Shown: positions 18,487-27,371 of the stretch, piece by piece
How positions within the stretch are numbered: position 1 is the first letter of the stretch
Layout: each line of letters starts with the position of its first letter
Assembly: GCA_937983545.1 (NCBI GenBank)
Contig: CALJZP010000216.1
Coordinates: forward strand, 1-35,088
Reading direction: 5' to 3'
Origin: an uncultured Azonexus sp.
Lineage (GTDB): Bacteria; Pseudomonadota; Gammaproteobacteria; Burkholderiales; Rhodocyclaceae
Length of the DNA stretch: 35,088 nt
Made by a program: the position numbers and the translations under genes
Notes under the pieces: model-generated
What the model was told of the DNA's origin: nothing
The model's input: the letters and a program-made list of their open reading frames with translations, nothing else
Database searches by the model: none

Positions 18487-19737
18487 GTGCGTATCGTTCC
18501 ACTGCTCAAGTCGGCTGTGCTACCCGTCATTCTCGCGCCCGGTCTGGCGCTGGCCACCAACGGTTATTTCGCTCACGGTTATGGTGTCAAGTCGCAAGGT
18601 CTGGCGGGCGTCGGCATCGCGTTGCCGCAGGACGGCCTGGCCGCCGCCACCAATCCGGCGGGAACGGCCTTCGTGGGCGATCGGCTGGATATCGGTGCCA
18701 CCTGGTTCAGGCCTGACCGTGGAGCCGATATCCACGGCAACGGCGCCGGGTTGAATGGCAGCTACGAGGGCAACGATCGCCAGAATTTCCTGATTCCCGA
18801 GATTGGCTACGTCAAGCAATTGTCGCCAAGTTGGGCTGCCGGTGTCGCGGTATACGGCAACGGTGGAATGAATACCGATTATGGCCGGAATCCTTGGCGC
18901 AGTTTCGGCGCAAGCGGCTCGGCGGGGGTTAACCTTGAGCAGCTCTTCATTTCACCGTCTCTGGCTTTCAAGATCAATGAGCGCCATGCGCTGGGGCTGG
19001 CCGTCAATTTCGCCTACCAGCGCTTCAAGGCCGATGGCATCGGCCCATTTGCCGCCGCCTCGTCGGCACCCAACGATTTCAGCAATCGCGGAACCGATAC
19101 GGCCACGGGGTGGGGGGTGCGCGTTGGCTATACCGGCCGGGTCGCCCCGGCGCTAACGGTCGGTGCGACTTACGCCACCAAGACCCGCACCGATAGCTTC
19201 GACAAATACAAGGGCCTGTTTGCCGAAGCGGGCGGCTTCGACGTGCCGGCCAACTATGGACTGGGGATCGCTTGGCAGGCGACGAGCGCCCTGACTTTGT
19301 CGGCCGATGTCCAGCGCATCGAATACAGCGATGTGAAGTCGGTCGGCAATTCGATTGGCCTGTTGTTTGCCGGCAACGCCTTCGGTACGGCCAATGGGCC
19401 GGGCTTCGGCTGGAAGGACGTGACGGTGGCCAAGGTTGGCGTCAGTTACGACATCGGCGACTGGACCGTGCGCGGCGGCTACAGCCATGCCAGCCAGCCG
19501 ATTCCGCAGGATCAGACCTTCCTGAACATCCTGGCGCCTGGCGTCATCCAGGATCACCTGAGCCTCGGGGCGACCTGGCGACAAGGCAAGTCGGGCGAGT
19601 TGAGCGTGGCCTACACCCATGGCTTCAGAAAGACGGTGAAGGGCAGCGGATCGATCCCCAATTCCTATGGCGGCGGCGAGGCCGATATCCATCTGTCCGA
19701 GGACATTCTGGGTATCGCCTACGGCTGGAAATTTTGA
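18487..19737 (+). CDS. FadL/TodX-type outer membrane channel
   Basis: A 416-residue outer membrane beta-barrel of the FadL/OMPP1 family, which lets hydrophobic compounds cross the outer membrane. Residues 1-23 are a signal peptide cut after LALA, and the mature protein begins TNGYFAHGYGVKSQGLAGVGIALPQDGLAAATNPAG, the hallmark of the family's N-terminal plug. Alternating aromatic beta strands follow and the protein ends in GWKF with a terminal Phe. A GTG start with GGAGA upstream is used. It stands alone in a sulfur-rich neighbourhood, so an organosulfur or sulfonate ligand is possible, though fatty acids or aromatics are the known ligands of the family. Confidence 0.9.
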   Translation: MRIVPLLKSAVLPVILAPGLALATNGYFAHGYGVKSQGLAGVGIALPQDGLAAATNPAGTAFVGDRLDIGATWFRPDRGADIHGNGAGLNGSYEGNDRQNFLIPEIGYVKQLSPSWAAGVAVYGNGGMNTDYGRNPWRSFGASGSAGVNLEQLFISPSLAFKINERHALGLAVNFAYQRFKADGIGPFAAASSAPNDFSNRGTDTATGWGVRVGYTGRVAPALTVGATYATKTRTDSFDKYKGLFAEAGGFDVPANYGLGIAWQATSALTLSADVQRIEYSDVKSVGNSIGLLFAGNAFGTANGPGFGWKDVTVAKVGVSYDIGDWTVRGGYSHASQPIPQDQTFLNILAPGVIQDHLSLGATWRQGKSGELSVAYTHGFRKTVKGSGSIPNSYGGGEADIHLSEDILGIAYGWKF

Positions 19738-19742
19738 GCCTC

Positions 19743-19796
19743 TGATGGCTAAAGCCGACATCGTTATTACGGTAATTCTTATATCGATCTGAATTT
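19743..19796 (+). promoter_or_regulatory. Promoter words shared with the encapsulin gene
   Basis: TGATGGCTAAAGC (19743-19755), TTCTTATATC (19776-19785) and TCTGAATTT (19788-19796) all recur upstream of the encapsulin gene (22633-22645, 22690-22699, 22683-22691). Three shared words in two short intergenic regions imply a common regulator. Confidence 0.5.
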
Positions 19797-19844
19797 TTAT
19801 TCGTTCTGGGCATGAAGCGCGCGGCCTAAATTGGTGGCTACAGA

Positions 19845-19899
19845 CACCGGACGAGTGACCGGTGCCCCGATAGAACCGCGCCGACACCCGACCGGGTGT
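19845..19899 (+). other. Two hairpins in the rhodanese leader
   Basis: CACCGG/CCGGTG (19845-19864) and ACACCC/GGGTGT (19884-19899) are adjacent hairpins 30 bases before the rhodanese start, with no U run. They could structure the 5' leader. I cannot match them to a known riboswitch. Confidence 0.35.
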
Positions 19900-19928
19900 T
19901 CGCCTGTGACATGCGAAAGGAATTTGAA

Positions 19929-20435
19929 ATGTCCGATGTCGTTTTCGAAACTCAGTCGTCCTCCGACGCTGTCGCGCTCGTCCCGGGCAGCGCGCCATCC
20001 CTCGTGCTTGAGCGCGCCCGTCAGCAGGCGGCCATCGACAATCTGCCGTATGCCGGCAGCGTCGCACCGCACGATGCGTGGGATTTGTTCCGTTCCGGCG
20101 AGGCAGTGTTGGTCGATGTGCGCTCTGCCGAGGAGCGCAAGTTCGTCGGGCACGTGCCGGAAACCAGGCACGTCGCGTGGATGACCGGCCTGTCGCTGTC
20201 GCGCAATCCGCGTTTCATCAAGGAACTGGAGCACAAGGCCGACAAGGACGACGTGATCCTGCTGCTCTGTCGCAGCGGCAAACGCTCGGCGGCCGCCGCC
20301 GAAGCCGCTGCCAAGGCCGGATTCAAGAACGTTTTCAACATTACCGAAGGCTTCGAAGGCGACCTTGACGAGCAGCAGCGTCGGGGCGGCTTCAACGGCT
20401 GGCGTCATGCCGGCCTGCCGTGGATTCAGGATTAA
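19929..20435 (+). CDS. Rhodanese-domain sulfurtransferase
   Basis: A 168-residue single-domain rhodanese that carries sulfur as a cysteine persulfide. The active-site loop is LLLCRSGKRSAAAA with Cys114; VLVDVRSAEERKFVGHVPETRHVAW is the conserved CH2A region. About 40 N-terminal residues precede the domain. The ATG at 19929 follows GAAAGGA. It leads a co-directional series with cysK, cysE, an XRE regulator, an encapsulin shell gene and an encapsulated cysteine desulfurase; rhodaneses are known companions of family 2A encapsulins and may move sulfur into or out of the compartment. Confidence 0.93.
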   Translation: MSDVVFETQSSSDAVALVPGSAPSLVLERARQQAAIDNLPYAGSVAPHDAWDLFRSGEAVLVDVRSAEERKFVGHVPETRHVAWMTGLSLSRNPRFIKELEHKADKDDVILLLCRSGKRSAAAAEAAAKAGFKNVFNITEGFEGDLDEQQRRGGFNGWRHAGLPWIQD

Positions 20436-20459
20436 TTCATTTCTCAGGGAGTCAATGCA

Positions 20460-21437
20460 ATGGCGAAGTATTTCAACGATAACGCCGAGTCCATCGGCCA
20501 TACCCCGCTGGTTCGTCTCAATCGCGTCATCGACGGGGCCAAGGCCATCGTGCTGGCCAAGATCGAGGGGCGGAACCCGGCCTATTCGGTCAAATGCCGG
20601 ATCGGTTCGGCCTTGATCTGGGATGCCGAGAAGTAGGGCCTGCTCGGCCCGGGCAAGGAACTGGTCGAGCCGACCTCGGGCAATACCGGTATCGCGCTGG
20701 CTTTCGTCGCGGCCGCCAAGGGGATTCCGCTGACGCTCACCATGCCGGAAACGATGAGCCTGGAACGCCGCAAGCTGCTCACCGCCTACGGGGCCAAGCT
20801 GGTGCTGACCGAGGGTGCCAAGGGCATGAGCGGGGCGGTTGCCAAGGCCGAGGAGATTGCCGCCTCGGACCCGGACAAGTATGTGCTGTTGCAGCAGTTC
20901 AAGAATCCGGCCAATCCGGCGATCCACGAAGCAACCACCGGTCCGGAAATCTGGGAGGACACCGACGGCCAGATCGATATCCTGGTCTCCGGCGTCGGTA
21001 CCGGCGGTACGATTACCGGGGTTTCGCGCTTCATCAAGCAGACCAAAGGCAAGGCGATCCAGTCGGTGGCCGTCGAGCCGAGCGCCAGCCCCGTGCTGAC
21101 ACAAACGCGCGCCGGCGAGCCGCTCAAACCGGGACCGCACAAGATTCAGGGTATTGGTGCCGGTTTCGTTCCGGGAGTGCTCGACCTGTCGCTGATTGAT
21201 GCCGTCGAGCAGGTCAGCAACGAGGATGCGATTGCCTACGCGCGTCGTCTGGCCAAGGAAGAAGGGATCATTTCCGGCATTTCCAGCGGTGCGGCCGTGG
21301 CGGTCGCCGCCCGACTCGCCCAGCGGCCGGAAAATGCCGGCAAGACCATCGTCGTCGTACTCCCCGATTCCGGCGAGCGCTATCTCAGTTCCATCCTGTT
21401 CGAGGGCCTGTTCAACGAAGCGGGGTTGCCGGCATGA
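20460..21437 (+). pseudogene. cysK: Cysteine synthase A (cysK) with in-frame amber stop
   Basis: Read through, this is a complete 325-codon O-acetylserine sulfhydrylase, which makes cysteine from O-acetylserine and sulfide. It starts [26 protein letters not shown] Lys45 is in [11 protein letters not shown]. Codon 59 is TAG (20634-20636), inside a conserved stretch where E. coli CysK has EKRG; the frame is otherwise intact, including [19 protein letters not shown] and ISSGAAVA. The stop separates Lys45 from the TSGNTG loop, so neither piece (20460-20636, or a restart at 20742) should work alone. A single AAG-to-TAG or CAG-to-TAG change would explain it; a sequencing error or suppression is also possible. 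It overlaps cysE by ATGA. Confidence 0.85.
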
Positions 21438-22399
21438 GCCACCCCGTCGCACAGTCCTCGCTGGCCTACGAAAGAATTGGCGGCTGGGGGGTCAAGGAGA
21501 TCGTGACCGAGTTGCGCGCCGCCCGCGAACGCTGGCGCTCCGCACAGCAGCGCAGCCTCGAGTTTGCCGTCCGCGAGTTTCCGTCGCGCGAGGCCTTGAA
21601 GGAGATTGCCGAATCCTTGTGCGGCACCTTGTTCCCGATGCGGCTCGGCCCCCCCGACCTGCATCAGGAGGGGGAGGATTTCTACGTCGGCCATACGCTG
21701 GACACGGCGCTCAACGCGCTGTTCCAACAGGTTCAGCTTGAGCTGGGCTACAACCGCCGCTTGCAGTGTCATGAACGCGACGATGTCGAGGCGCATGCCG
21801 CCGAAATCGTCCAGTCCTTTGCCCGTCAGTTGCCGAAGACCAGGGCCTTGCTCGACAGCGATGTCGAGGCCGCCTACCAGGGCGATCCGGCGGCACGCAG
21901 CGTCGACGAGGTGCTGCTGTGCTACCCCGGCATTCTGGCGGTGATCCATTACCGACTGGCGCATACCCTTTACGTGCTGGGTGTGCCGCTGATCGCCCGC
22001 ATCCTGTCGGAGATCGCGCATTCGGCCACTGGCATCGACATCCATCCGGGAGCGCAGATCGGTGAGGGCTTCTTCATCGACCACGGCACCGGCGTGGTGA
22101 TCGGCGAAACGACCGTGATCGGCCAGCGGGTAAGGCTTTACCAGGCGGTCACGCTGGGCGCCAAGCGTTTTACGCAGGATGAAAGCGGTGCGCTGGAGAA
22201 GGGAGCGCCCCGCCATCCCATCCTCGAAGACGAAGTGGTCGTCTATGCCGGCGCAACCATCCTGGGGCGCATCACGATCGGCAAAGGGTCGAGCATCGGC
22301 GGCAACGTCTGGCTGACCCGCAGCGTGCCGCCGGGAAGCCATGTGTCGCAGGCCAGCCTGCAGCACGAGCCTGGCGGCGCGGGAAGGGTCAGCCAATGA
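21434..22399 (+). CDS. cysE: Serine O-acetyltransferase, EpsC type
   Basis: A 321-residue serine acetyltransferase that supplies O-acetylserine for cysteine synthesis. The N-terminal 170 residues are helical; the C-terminal part is a left-handed beta-helix of hexapeptide repeats ([57 protein letters not shown]). The long N-terminus marks the EpsC/SATase subgroup, not E. coli CysE; this subgroup is found with family 2A encapsulins. It overlaps the interrupted cysK upstream and the XRE gene downstream, both by ATGA. The C-terminal end ([11 protein letters not shown]) lacks the isoleucine tail by which CysE usually binds CysK. Confidence 0.93.
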   Translation: MSHPVAQSSLAYERIGGWGVKEIVTELRAARERWRSAQQRSLEFAVREFPSREALKEIAESLCGTLFPMRLGPPDLHQEGEDFYVGHTLDTALNALFQQVQLELGYNRRLQCHERDDVEAHAAEIVQSFARQLPKTRALLDSDVEAAYQGDPAARSVDEVLLCYPGILAVIHYRLAHTLYVLGVPLIARILSEIAHSATGIDIHPGAQIGEGFFIDHGTGVVIGETTVIGQRVRLYQAVTLGAKRFTQDESGALEKGAPRHPILEDEVVVYAGATILGRITIGKGSSIGGNVWLTRSVPPGSHVSQASLQHEPGGAGRVSQ

Positions 22400-22623
22400 C
22401 CGAATTGATCCACGATTTCGGCCTCGCGGTGCGTCATTTCCGCGATCAGCGCGGCTGGTCGCAGGAATTGCTCGCCGAGAAAGCCGACCTCAACCGTTCC
22501 TATCTCGGCGAGGTGGAACGGGGCAGGGCAATTCCATCGCTGGTCACCGTCGGAAAACTGGCTGCGGCGCTGGAACTTCCGCTGTCCTCGCTGCTGGCGC
22601 ATTGCGAGCGGCAGGCTGCCTGA
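22396..22623 (+). CDS. XRE-family helix-turn-helix regulator
   Basis: A 75-residue protein made of a single HTH_3 (Cro/C1) domain: VRHFRDQRGWSQELLAEKADLNRSYLGEVERGRAIPSLVTVGKLAAALELPLSSLL. It has no effector domain, and one cysteine (Cys69) near the C-terminus could make it redox-responsive. It overlaps cysE by ATGA and lies 108 bases before the encapsulin gene, whose upstream region carries repeated words. A role as the local regulator of the storage operon is inferred from position. Confidence 0.9.
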   Translation: MTELIHDFGLAVRHFRDQRGWSQELLAEKADLNRSYLGEVERGRAIPSLVTVGKLAAALELPLSSLLAHCERQAA

Positions 22624-22632
22624 GTCCTGTTT

Positions 22633-22723
22633 TGATGGCTATAGCATGTTGAAGGGCGGGGTGCCGCTTTCGACAATGCTTATCTGAATTTCTTATATCT
22701 ATTTTCATTCCTGATCTGAGGAG
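22633..22723 (+). promoter_or_regulatory. Promoter region of the encapsulin gene
   Basis: The gap holds TGATGGCTATAGC (22633-22645), ATGCTTATC (22676-22684), TCTGAATTT (22683-22691), TTCTTATATC (22690-22699) and a strong ribosome site GAGGAG (22718-22723). The first, third and fourth words also precede the rhodanese gene. The region is much more AT-rich than its surroundings, as expected of a separate strong promoter for the shell protein. Confidence 0.5.
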
Positions 22724-22731
22724 AGTTTTAC

Positions 22732-23658
22732 ATGGCGCAACATCCCGAAGCGACCGCCCTGGGCGATGCCGCAGCACGGCAGCTAGCTAATGCAACCAAG
22801 ACGACGGCCCAACTGTCCACCATCAGCCCGCGCTGGCTGGTGCACCTGCTGCAGTGGCTGCCTGTCGAAGCCGGTATCTACCGCCTGAACACGGTCAAGA
22901 ATCCGCGTGACGTCCGCGTTGCCTGTTCGCAGCGCGACGAGTCGGAACTGCCGCAGACCTACGTCGATTACGACGAGGCACCGCGCGAGTATTTCCTGAA
23001 CGCGGTGACCACCATCCTCGATGTCCATACCCGTGTTTCCGACCTGTACAGCAGCCCGCACGACCAGATCAAGGAACAGCTCCGCCTGACCATCGAGACC
23101 ATCAAGGAGCGCCAGGAGTCCGAACTGATCAATAACCCGGACTACGGCCTGCTGGCCAACGTGGCCGACGAACAGATCATTTCGACGCTGACCGGCGCCC
23201 CGACGCCGGACGACCTCGACGAACTGCTGACCAAGGTGTGGAAGGAACCTGCCTTCTTCCTGGCTCACCCGCTGGCCATCGCCGCCTTCGGTCGCGAATG
23301 CACCCGTCGCGGCGTGCCGCCGCCGACCGTGTCGCTGTTCGGCGCCCAGTTCCTGACCTGGCGCGGTATTCCGCTGATCCCGTCGGACAAGGTGCCGGTC
23401 GAAGGCGGCAAGACCAAGATCCTGCTGCTGCGCGTCGGCGAAAAGCGTCAGGGCGTGGTCGGCCTGTTCCAGCCGGGTCTCGCCGGCGAACAGTCGCCGG
23501 GCCTGTCGGTGCGTTTCATGGGCATCAACCGCAACGCCATCGCGTCCTACCTGATTTCGCTGTATTGCTCGCTGGCCGTGCTCGTTCCGGATGCACTGGC
23601 TGTCCTCGATGACGTGGAGATCGGCAAGTACCATGACTATCCCGACACCTACAAGTAA
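22732..23658 (+). CDS. Family 2A encapsulin shell protein
   Basis: A 308-residue HK97-fold shell protein of encapsulin family 2A (SrpI type), which forms a hollow nanocompartment in the cytoplasm. Recognised from ISPRWLVHLLQWLPVEAGIYRLNTVKNP near the N-terminus, TRVSDLYSSPHDQIKEQLRLTIETIKERQESELINNPDYGLL in the middle, and PDALAVLDDVEIGKYHDYPD at the end, plus the desulfurase gene directly after it. In characterised relatives the shell encloses cysteine desulfurase and stores elemental sulfur. The ATG at 22732 has a strong ribosome site. Its 3' end overlaps the cargo gene by 26 bases. Length fits the family. Confidence 0.93.
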   Translation: MAQHPEATALGDAAARQLANATKTTAQLSTISPRWLVHLLQWLPVEAGIYRLNTVKNPRDVRVACSQRDESELPQTYVDYDEAPREYFLNAVTTILDVHTRVSDLYSSPHDQIKEQLRLTIETIKERQESELINNPDYGLLANVADEQIISTLTGAPTPDDLDELLTKVWKEPAFFLAHPLAIAAFGRECTRRGVPPPTVSLFGAQFLTWRGIPLIPSDKVPVEGGKTKILLLRVGEKRQGVVGLFQPGLAGEQSPGLSVRFMGINRNAIASYLISLYCSLAVLVPDALAVLDDVEIGKYHDYPDTYK

Positions 23659-25483
23659 TGGCGTCGAGGGGCTGTCCGGCGCACCGGCGCCGGGCATTCC
23701 CGATGAAGCCACGCTTGGACGGCTTGCCTCGGAGTTTTTCCGCGCCTTGCCAGGCGCTGCCTTGCCGTCGTTCGGCGATTTGCCGACCTCGTTCGGTGCC
23801 GGCAGCGCGCCGGCACCGGAGCCGAGCCTGATCCAGTCCGGCCCGAGCATTGCCCCGGTGCCGGTGGCGCCGGACCCGGTCGATCCGGTCGGTAGCGGCG
23901 GTGCCGAGTTTGGCGTGCCGGAAGCGTACGCGGCTTCCTTGCCGAGCGTGACGCCGCCCCAGCCGCCGAGCCAGTTCGCCGATCAGGCACCGGTTTCTCC
24001 GCCGGGGTCGCCGTATTACTTCCTGGGCGAGGCCAGTCCTTATACCCAGTCGGGAGGCATACCGGCCAAGCCGGAAAACCGTGTCGTCGCGCAGTCGTTC
24101 GGATTGCCCGGCGAAGGCGAACTGAAGTCGCTGCTGGCGGAAATTGCCGGTGCCCGCGAGCCGATCGCCCCGGCCGGCCAACCGGCCAATACGGGAAATT
24201 TCTATTTCCTCGATGCGGCCAAGGTGCCCGATGCCGGCCCGACCGCGCGGCCTGCCTTCGATGTCAACGCCGTGCGCCGCGATTTCCCGATTCTCAACGA
24301 ACGGGTGAACGGCAAGCCGCTGGTCTGGTTCGACAACGCCGCGACGACGCAGAAGCCGCAATCGGTGATCGACCGTCTCGCCTATTTCTACGCCCACGAG
24401 AATTCCAACATTCACCGTGCGGCGCATGAACTGGCGGCGCGGGCGACCGATGCCTACGAGGCGGCGCGCAACAAGGTGCAGCGTTTCCTTGGCGCCGGTT
24501 CGGCCGACGAGATCATCTTCGTGCGCGGTGCGACGGAAGCCATCAACCTGGTCGCCAAGACCTGGGGCGTCCAGAACATCGGCGAGGGCGATGAAATCGT
24601 CGTTTCCCTGCTCGAACACCACGCCAACATCGTGCCCTGGCAACAGCTGGCGGCACAGGTTGGAGCGAAGATTCGCGTCATCCCGGTCGACGATACCGGG
24701 CAACTGAAGCTCGACGAGTTGCAGAAGCTGCTCAATCCGAAGACCAGGCTCGTTTCGGTGACGCAGGTATCGAATGCGCTGGGTACGGTGACGCCGATCA
24801 AGCAGGTGATCGACATGGCCCACGCGGCCGGCGCGAAAGTGCTGGTCGACGGGGCGCAGTCGGTTTCCCATCTGCGCGTCAACGTGCAGGCGCTCGATGC
24901 CGATTTCTTCGTCTTTTCCGGCCACAAGATCTTCGGCCCGACCGGGATTGGCGTGGTCTACGGCAAGAAGGCGCTGCTCGAGCAGATGCCTCCCTGGCAG
25001 GGCGGCGGCAACATGATTGCCGACGTGACCTTCGAGAAGACGCTGTTCCAGCCGGCTCCGAACAAGTTCGAAGCAGGTACCGGCAACATCGCCGACGCGG
25101 TGGGGCTCGGGGCGGCGCTGGACTACGTCGAGCGCATCGGCATCGAGAACATCGCCCGCTACGAGCACGACCTGCTGGTCTATGCGACGCGCGGTCTGTC
25201 CTCGATTCCCGGCGTGCGCCTGATCGGCACGGCGGCGGACAAGGCCAGCGTGGCGTCCTTCGTGCTCGCCGGCTATTCGACCGAGGAGGTGGGCAGGGCG
25301 TTGAATGAGGAAGGAATCGCGGTACGTTCCGGCCATCACTGCGCGCAGCCCATCCTGCGGCGCTTCGGCGTCGAGGCGACGGTACGGCCTTCGCTGGCGT
25401 TCTACAACACCTGCGAGGAAATCGACCGCATGCTGGCGGTCATTCGACGGCTGGCACGCGGCAAGGGCAAGGTCGCGGCATAA
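23633..25483 (+). CDS. Encapsulin-cargo cysteine desulfurase
   Basis: A 616-residue SufS-type desulfurase that removes sulfur from cysteine to give alanine and a persulfide. The catalytic domain spans about 210-610: PLP Lys432 in FSGHKIFGPTG and catalytic Cys570 in RSGHHCAQPILRRFG. Residues 1-205 are Pro/Gly/Ala/Ser-rich and disordered, as in family 2A cargo-loading domains, with islands LGRLASEFFRALPG (28-41), SPYYFLGE (126-133), a segment around 156-171 (GLPGEGELKSLLAEI) and GNFYFLD (188-194). The repeated YFL words probably bind the shell interior. The start at 23633 lies within the end of the shell gene (GGAGA upstream). The last gene of the cluster, before a terminator. Confidence 0.94.
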   Translation: MTIPTPTSNGVEGLSGAPAPGIPDEATLGRLASEFFRALPGAALPSFGDLPTSFGAGSAPAPEPSLIQSGPSIAPVPVAPDPVDPVGSGGAEFGVPEAYAASLPSVTPPQPPSQFADQAPVSPPGSPYYFLGEASPYTQSGGIPAKPENRVVAQSFGLPGEGELKSLLAEIAGAREPIAPAGQPANTGNFYFLDAAKVPDAGPTARPAFDVNAVRRDFPILNERVNGKPLVWFDNAATTQKPQSVIDRLAYFYAHENSNIHRAAHELAARATDAYEAARNKVQRFLGAGSADEIIFVRGATEAINLVAKTWGVQNIGEGDEIVVSLLEHHANIVPWQQLAAQVGAKIRVIPVDDTGQLKLDELQKLLNPKTRLVSVTQVSNALGTVTPIKQVIDMAHAAGAKVLVDGAQSVSHLRVNVQALDADFFVFSGHKIFGPTGIGVVYGKKALLEQMPPWQGGGNMIADVTFEKTLFQPAPNKFEAGTGNIADAVGLGAALDYVERIGIENIARYEHDLLVYATRGLSSIPGVRLIGTAADKASVASFVLAGYSTEEVGRALNEEGIAVRSGHHCAQPILRRFGVEATVRPSLAFYNTCEEIDRMLAVIRRLARGKGKVAA

Positions 25484-25501
25484 GCGTCTCGAGGCCCCAA
25501 C

Positions 25502-25531
25502 AAAAAGCCGGCAATTGAGCCGGCTTTTTGT
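25502..25531. terminator. Bidirectional terminator
   Basis: AAAAAGCCGGC and GCCGGCTTTTT form a stem around AATTGA, with A and T runs on the two sides, so it works in both directions. It separates the convergent desulfurase and chemoreceptor genes. Confidence 0.95.
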
Positions 25532-25596
25532 TGTCTGGATCGGCTGGAACTCAGGCTTCTCCTTTATCGTGGCGCCTGCCAGGGCTGGCTTCCATG

Positions 25597-27210
25597 TCAG
25601 ACCTTGTAGGTGGCGATGTCGTTTTTTAGCCTTTGGGCCAGCTTGGCGAGTTCATTCGACATCTCCGCTGCTTCGACGGCGCTGCGGCTGTTTGCCTCGC
25701 TGGCCTGTGCGACGCGCTCGACCCGGTTGGCGATATCGTTGCTGGCCTGTCCCTGTTCCTTCAGTGCCGAGGAAATGGAGCAGATTTCGGTATCGACGCG
25801 CGAGAAGCCGCTCTTGATGCGATCGACCGCGGTGTTGGCTTCCTCGGCGCGTGCCATGCCGCTGGCTACCTGTTTCACCGATATTTCCATCTGTTTGCCG
25901 GCTTTTTCCGTTCCGCTCCGGATGCCTTCGATCTTGCCGGCGATTTCCTGTGTGGAGGCGGCGGTGCGCTCGGCCAGCTTGCGTACCTCGTCGGCCACCA
26001 CGGCGAAGCCACGGCCCTGTTCGCCTGCGCGAGCGGCTTCGATGGCGGCGTTGAGCGCCAGCAGGTTGGTTTGATCGGCTACATCGCGAATGACCTGAAC
26101 AATCGAGGTGATTTCATCGGAGGCGACGCTGAGCGACTGTATGGCGGCCGAGGTGTCCTCGATACGCTCACCGATGCTCTTCATCTGTTCCACGGTCTGC
26201 AGCATGACCGTTCGGCCTTCCGTGGCGGCATTGTCGGAATCGACCGCCGCCTCGGCCAGGGATTGGGCGTTGTCAGCCACCTGGTTGATGCTGACCGTCA
26301 TCTGTTCGACCGTGGCGGCCATGGTCGAGGCGGTATCCGATTGCTCCAGCGAACTCGCTTCGACTTGCTTGGCCGAGTTCGCCAATTGGCTGGCCAGATC
26401 GGACAATTTCTTGATGACCGATGAAAAGTCGCCGAGGGTCGTACGCATGGCGGAGACCAGATGGTCGACGGCGCCGGCGGTCTTGGCGATCTCGTCATGG
26501 CCGGTGACCCCGATCGAGTGGGTGAAGTCCTTTGTCTCCACGATGTGAGCGATGGCATCCTGCACCTTTTCGAGCGGTGTGACGATGGAACGATACAGGA
26601 AAGTGCCGATGGCAACCCCCACCGCGGCGGCAATCAACAGGCAGACGATCTGCTGGATGCGGGCATCCTTGCGTACTTCGATGGAGTCGACGCGCAGGCG
26701 ATCGCTATGGGTGACGCTGTCTTCAACGATCTTGTCGATGGCCGGCAGCAGCGTGCGGAAGGCCTTGCGCTGATCGCCCCGGAAGTAGGCCAGCGCCTTT
26801 TCCGCTTCACCCGCCCTGACCATTTGCAATAGTTGTTCATGGGTCTTCATGTAGGCATCCAGGGCCTGCCGATAGTCCTTGAGCAAGGTTTTTTGTTCTT
26901 CACGAAGAGCAAGCTTTTCGTATTCGCCCTCGAATTTCTTGAGGTCTTCAAAGTTCTTCCTTTGCCGCCCCAAGGTTTCATCGATTTCGCCCTGATTGCG
27001 GACGACCAGGAGCTGTGTTTCGCGATTGCGAAAATCGATGATTTCAGAGCGCATCGCCCCGGCGAAACGGACCGAGGGGAGCTCCTGCTCGGCAATATCA
27101 TCCGCAACCTGGCCAACCTTACCCAGCTGGAAAAGCGCGATGCCCCCTGTTGCAACGATCAGCAGCAGGAATGTAGTGACCGCCATCGCCAATTTGCGTG
27201 CGATAGTCAT
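25597..27210 (-). CDS. Methyl-accepting chemotaxis protein
   Basis: A 537-residue inner-membrane chemoreceptor. The first membrane segment is at residues 7-27 and the second at 186-206, enclosing a four-helix-bundle periplasmic sensor domain of about 160 residues. A HAMP linker (about 207-260) and a long signalling coiled coil follow, with the CheA/CheW contact tip [44 protein letters not shown]. There is no C-terminal CheR/CheB pentapeptide. The ATG at 27210 was chosen over a TTG at 27222 because GGAGGG lies just upstream. The ligand is unknown; position among sulfur genes may be incidental. Confidence 0.95.
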   Translation of the reverse strand: MTIARKLAMAVTTFLLLIVATGGIALFQLGKVGQVADDIAEQELPSVRFAGAMRSEIIDFRNRETQLLVVRNQGEIDETLGRQRKNFEDLKKFEGEYEKLALREEQKTLLKDYRQALDAYMKTHEQLLQMVRAGEAEKALAYFRGDQRKAFRTLLPAIDKIVEDSVTHSDRLRVDSIEVRKDARIQQIVCLLIAAAVGVAIGTFLYRSIVTPLEKVQDAIAHIVETKDFTHSIGVTGHDEIAKTAGAVDHLVSAMRTTLGDFSSVIKKLSDLASQLANSAKQVEASSLEQSDTASTMAATVEQMTVSINQVADNAQSLAEAAVDSDNAATEGRTVMLQTVEQMKSIGERIEDTSAAIQSLSVASDEITSIVQVIRDVADQTNLLALNAAIEAARAGEQGRGFAVVADEVRKLAERTAASTQEIAGKIEGIRSGTEKAGKQMEISVKQVASGMARAEEANTAVDRIKSGFSRVDTEICSISSALKEQGQASNDIANRVERVAQASEANSRSAVEAAEMSNELAKLAQRLKNDIATYKV

Positions 27211-27371
27211 GGTTCCCTCCAAGTCGTACGTCTAATGAATATTTGCTAACAATATCGGATATTTCAAAAATATAATACCTCGAATTGATGGCTTCGTCAT
27301 GATCCAGGTCGTCAGAACGAGGGATCTGACGCGCCGGCCTTGCCGCATCCTGTGCGCCAAAGCGGTAGGGG

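Noticed and set aside
19797-21452. 551-codon open frame on the minus strand
   Set aside because: Antisense shadow of the rhodanese and cysK genes, whose plus-strand reading is unmistakable.
23525-25339. 604-codon open frame on the minus strand
   Set aside because: It lies opposite the encapsulated desulfurase, has an Arg/Gly/His-rich shadow composition and matches no family; it is a by-product of high GC.
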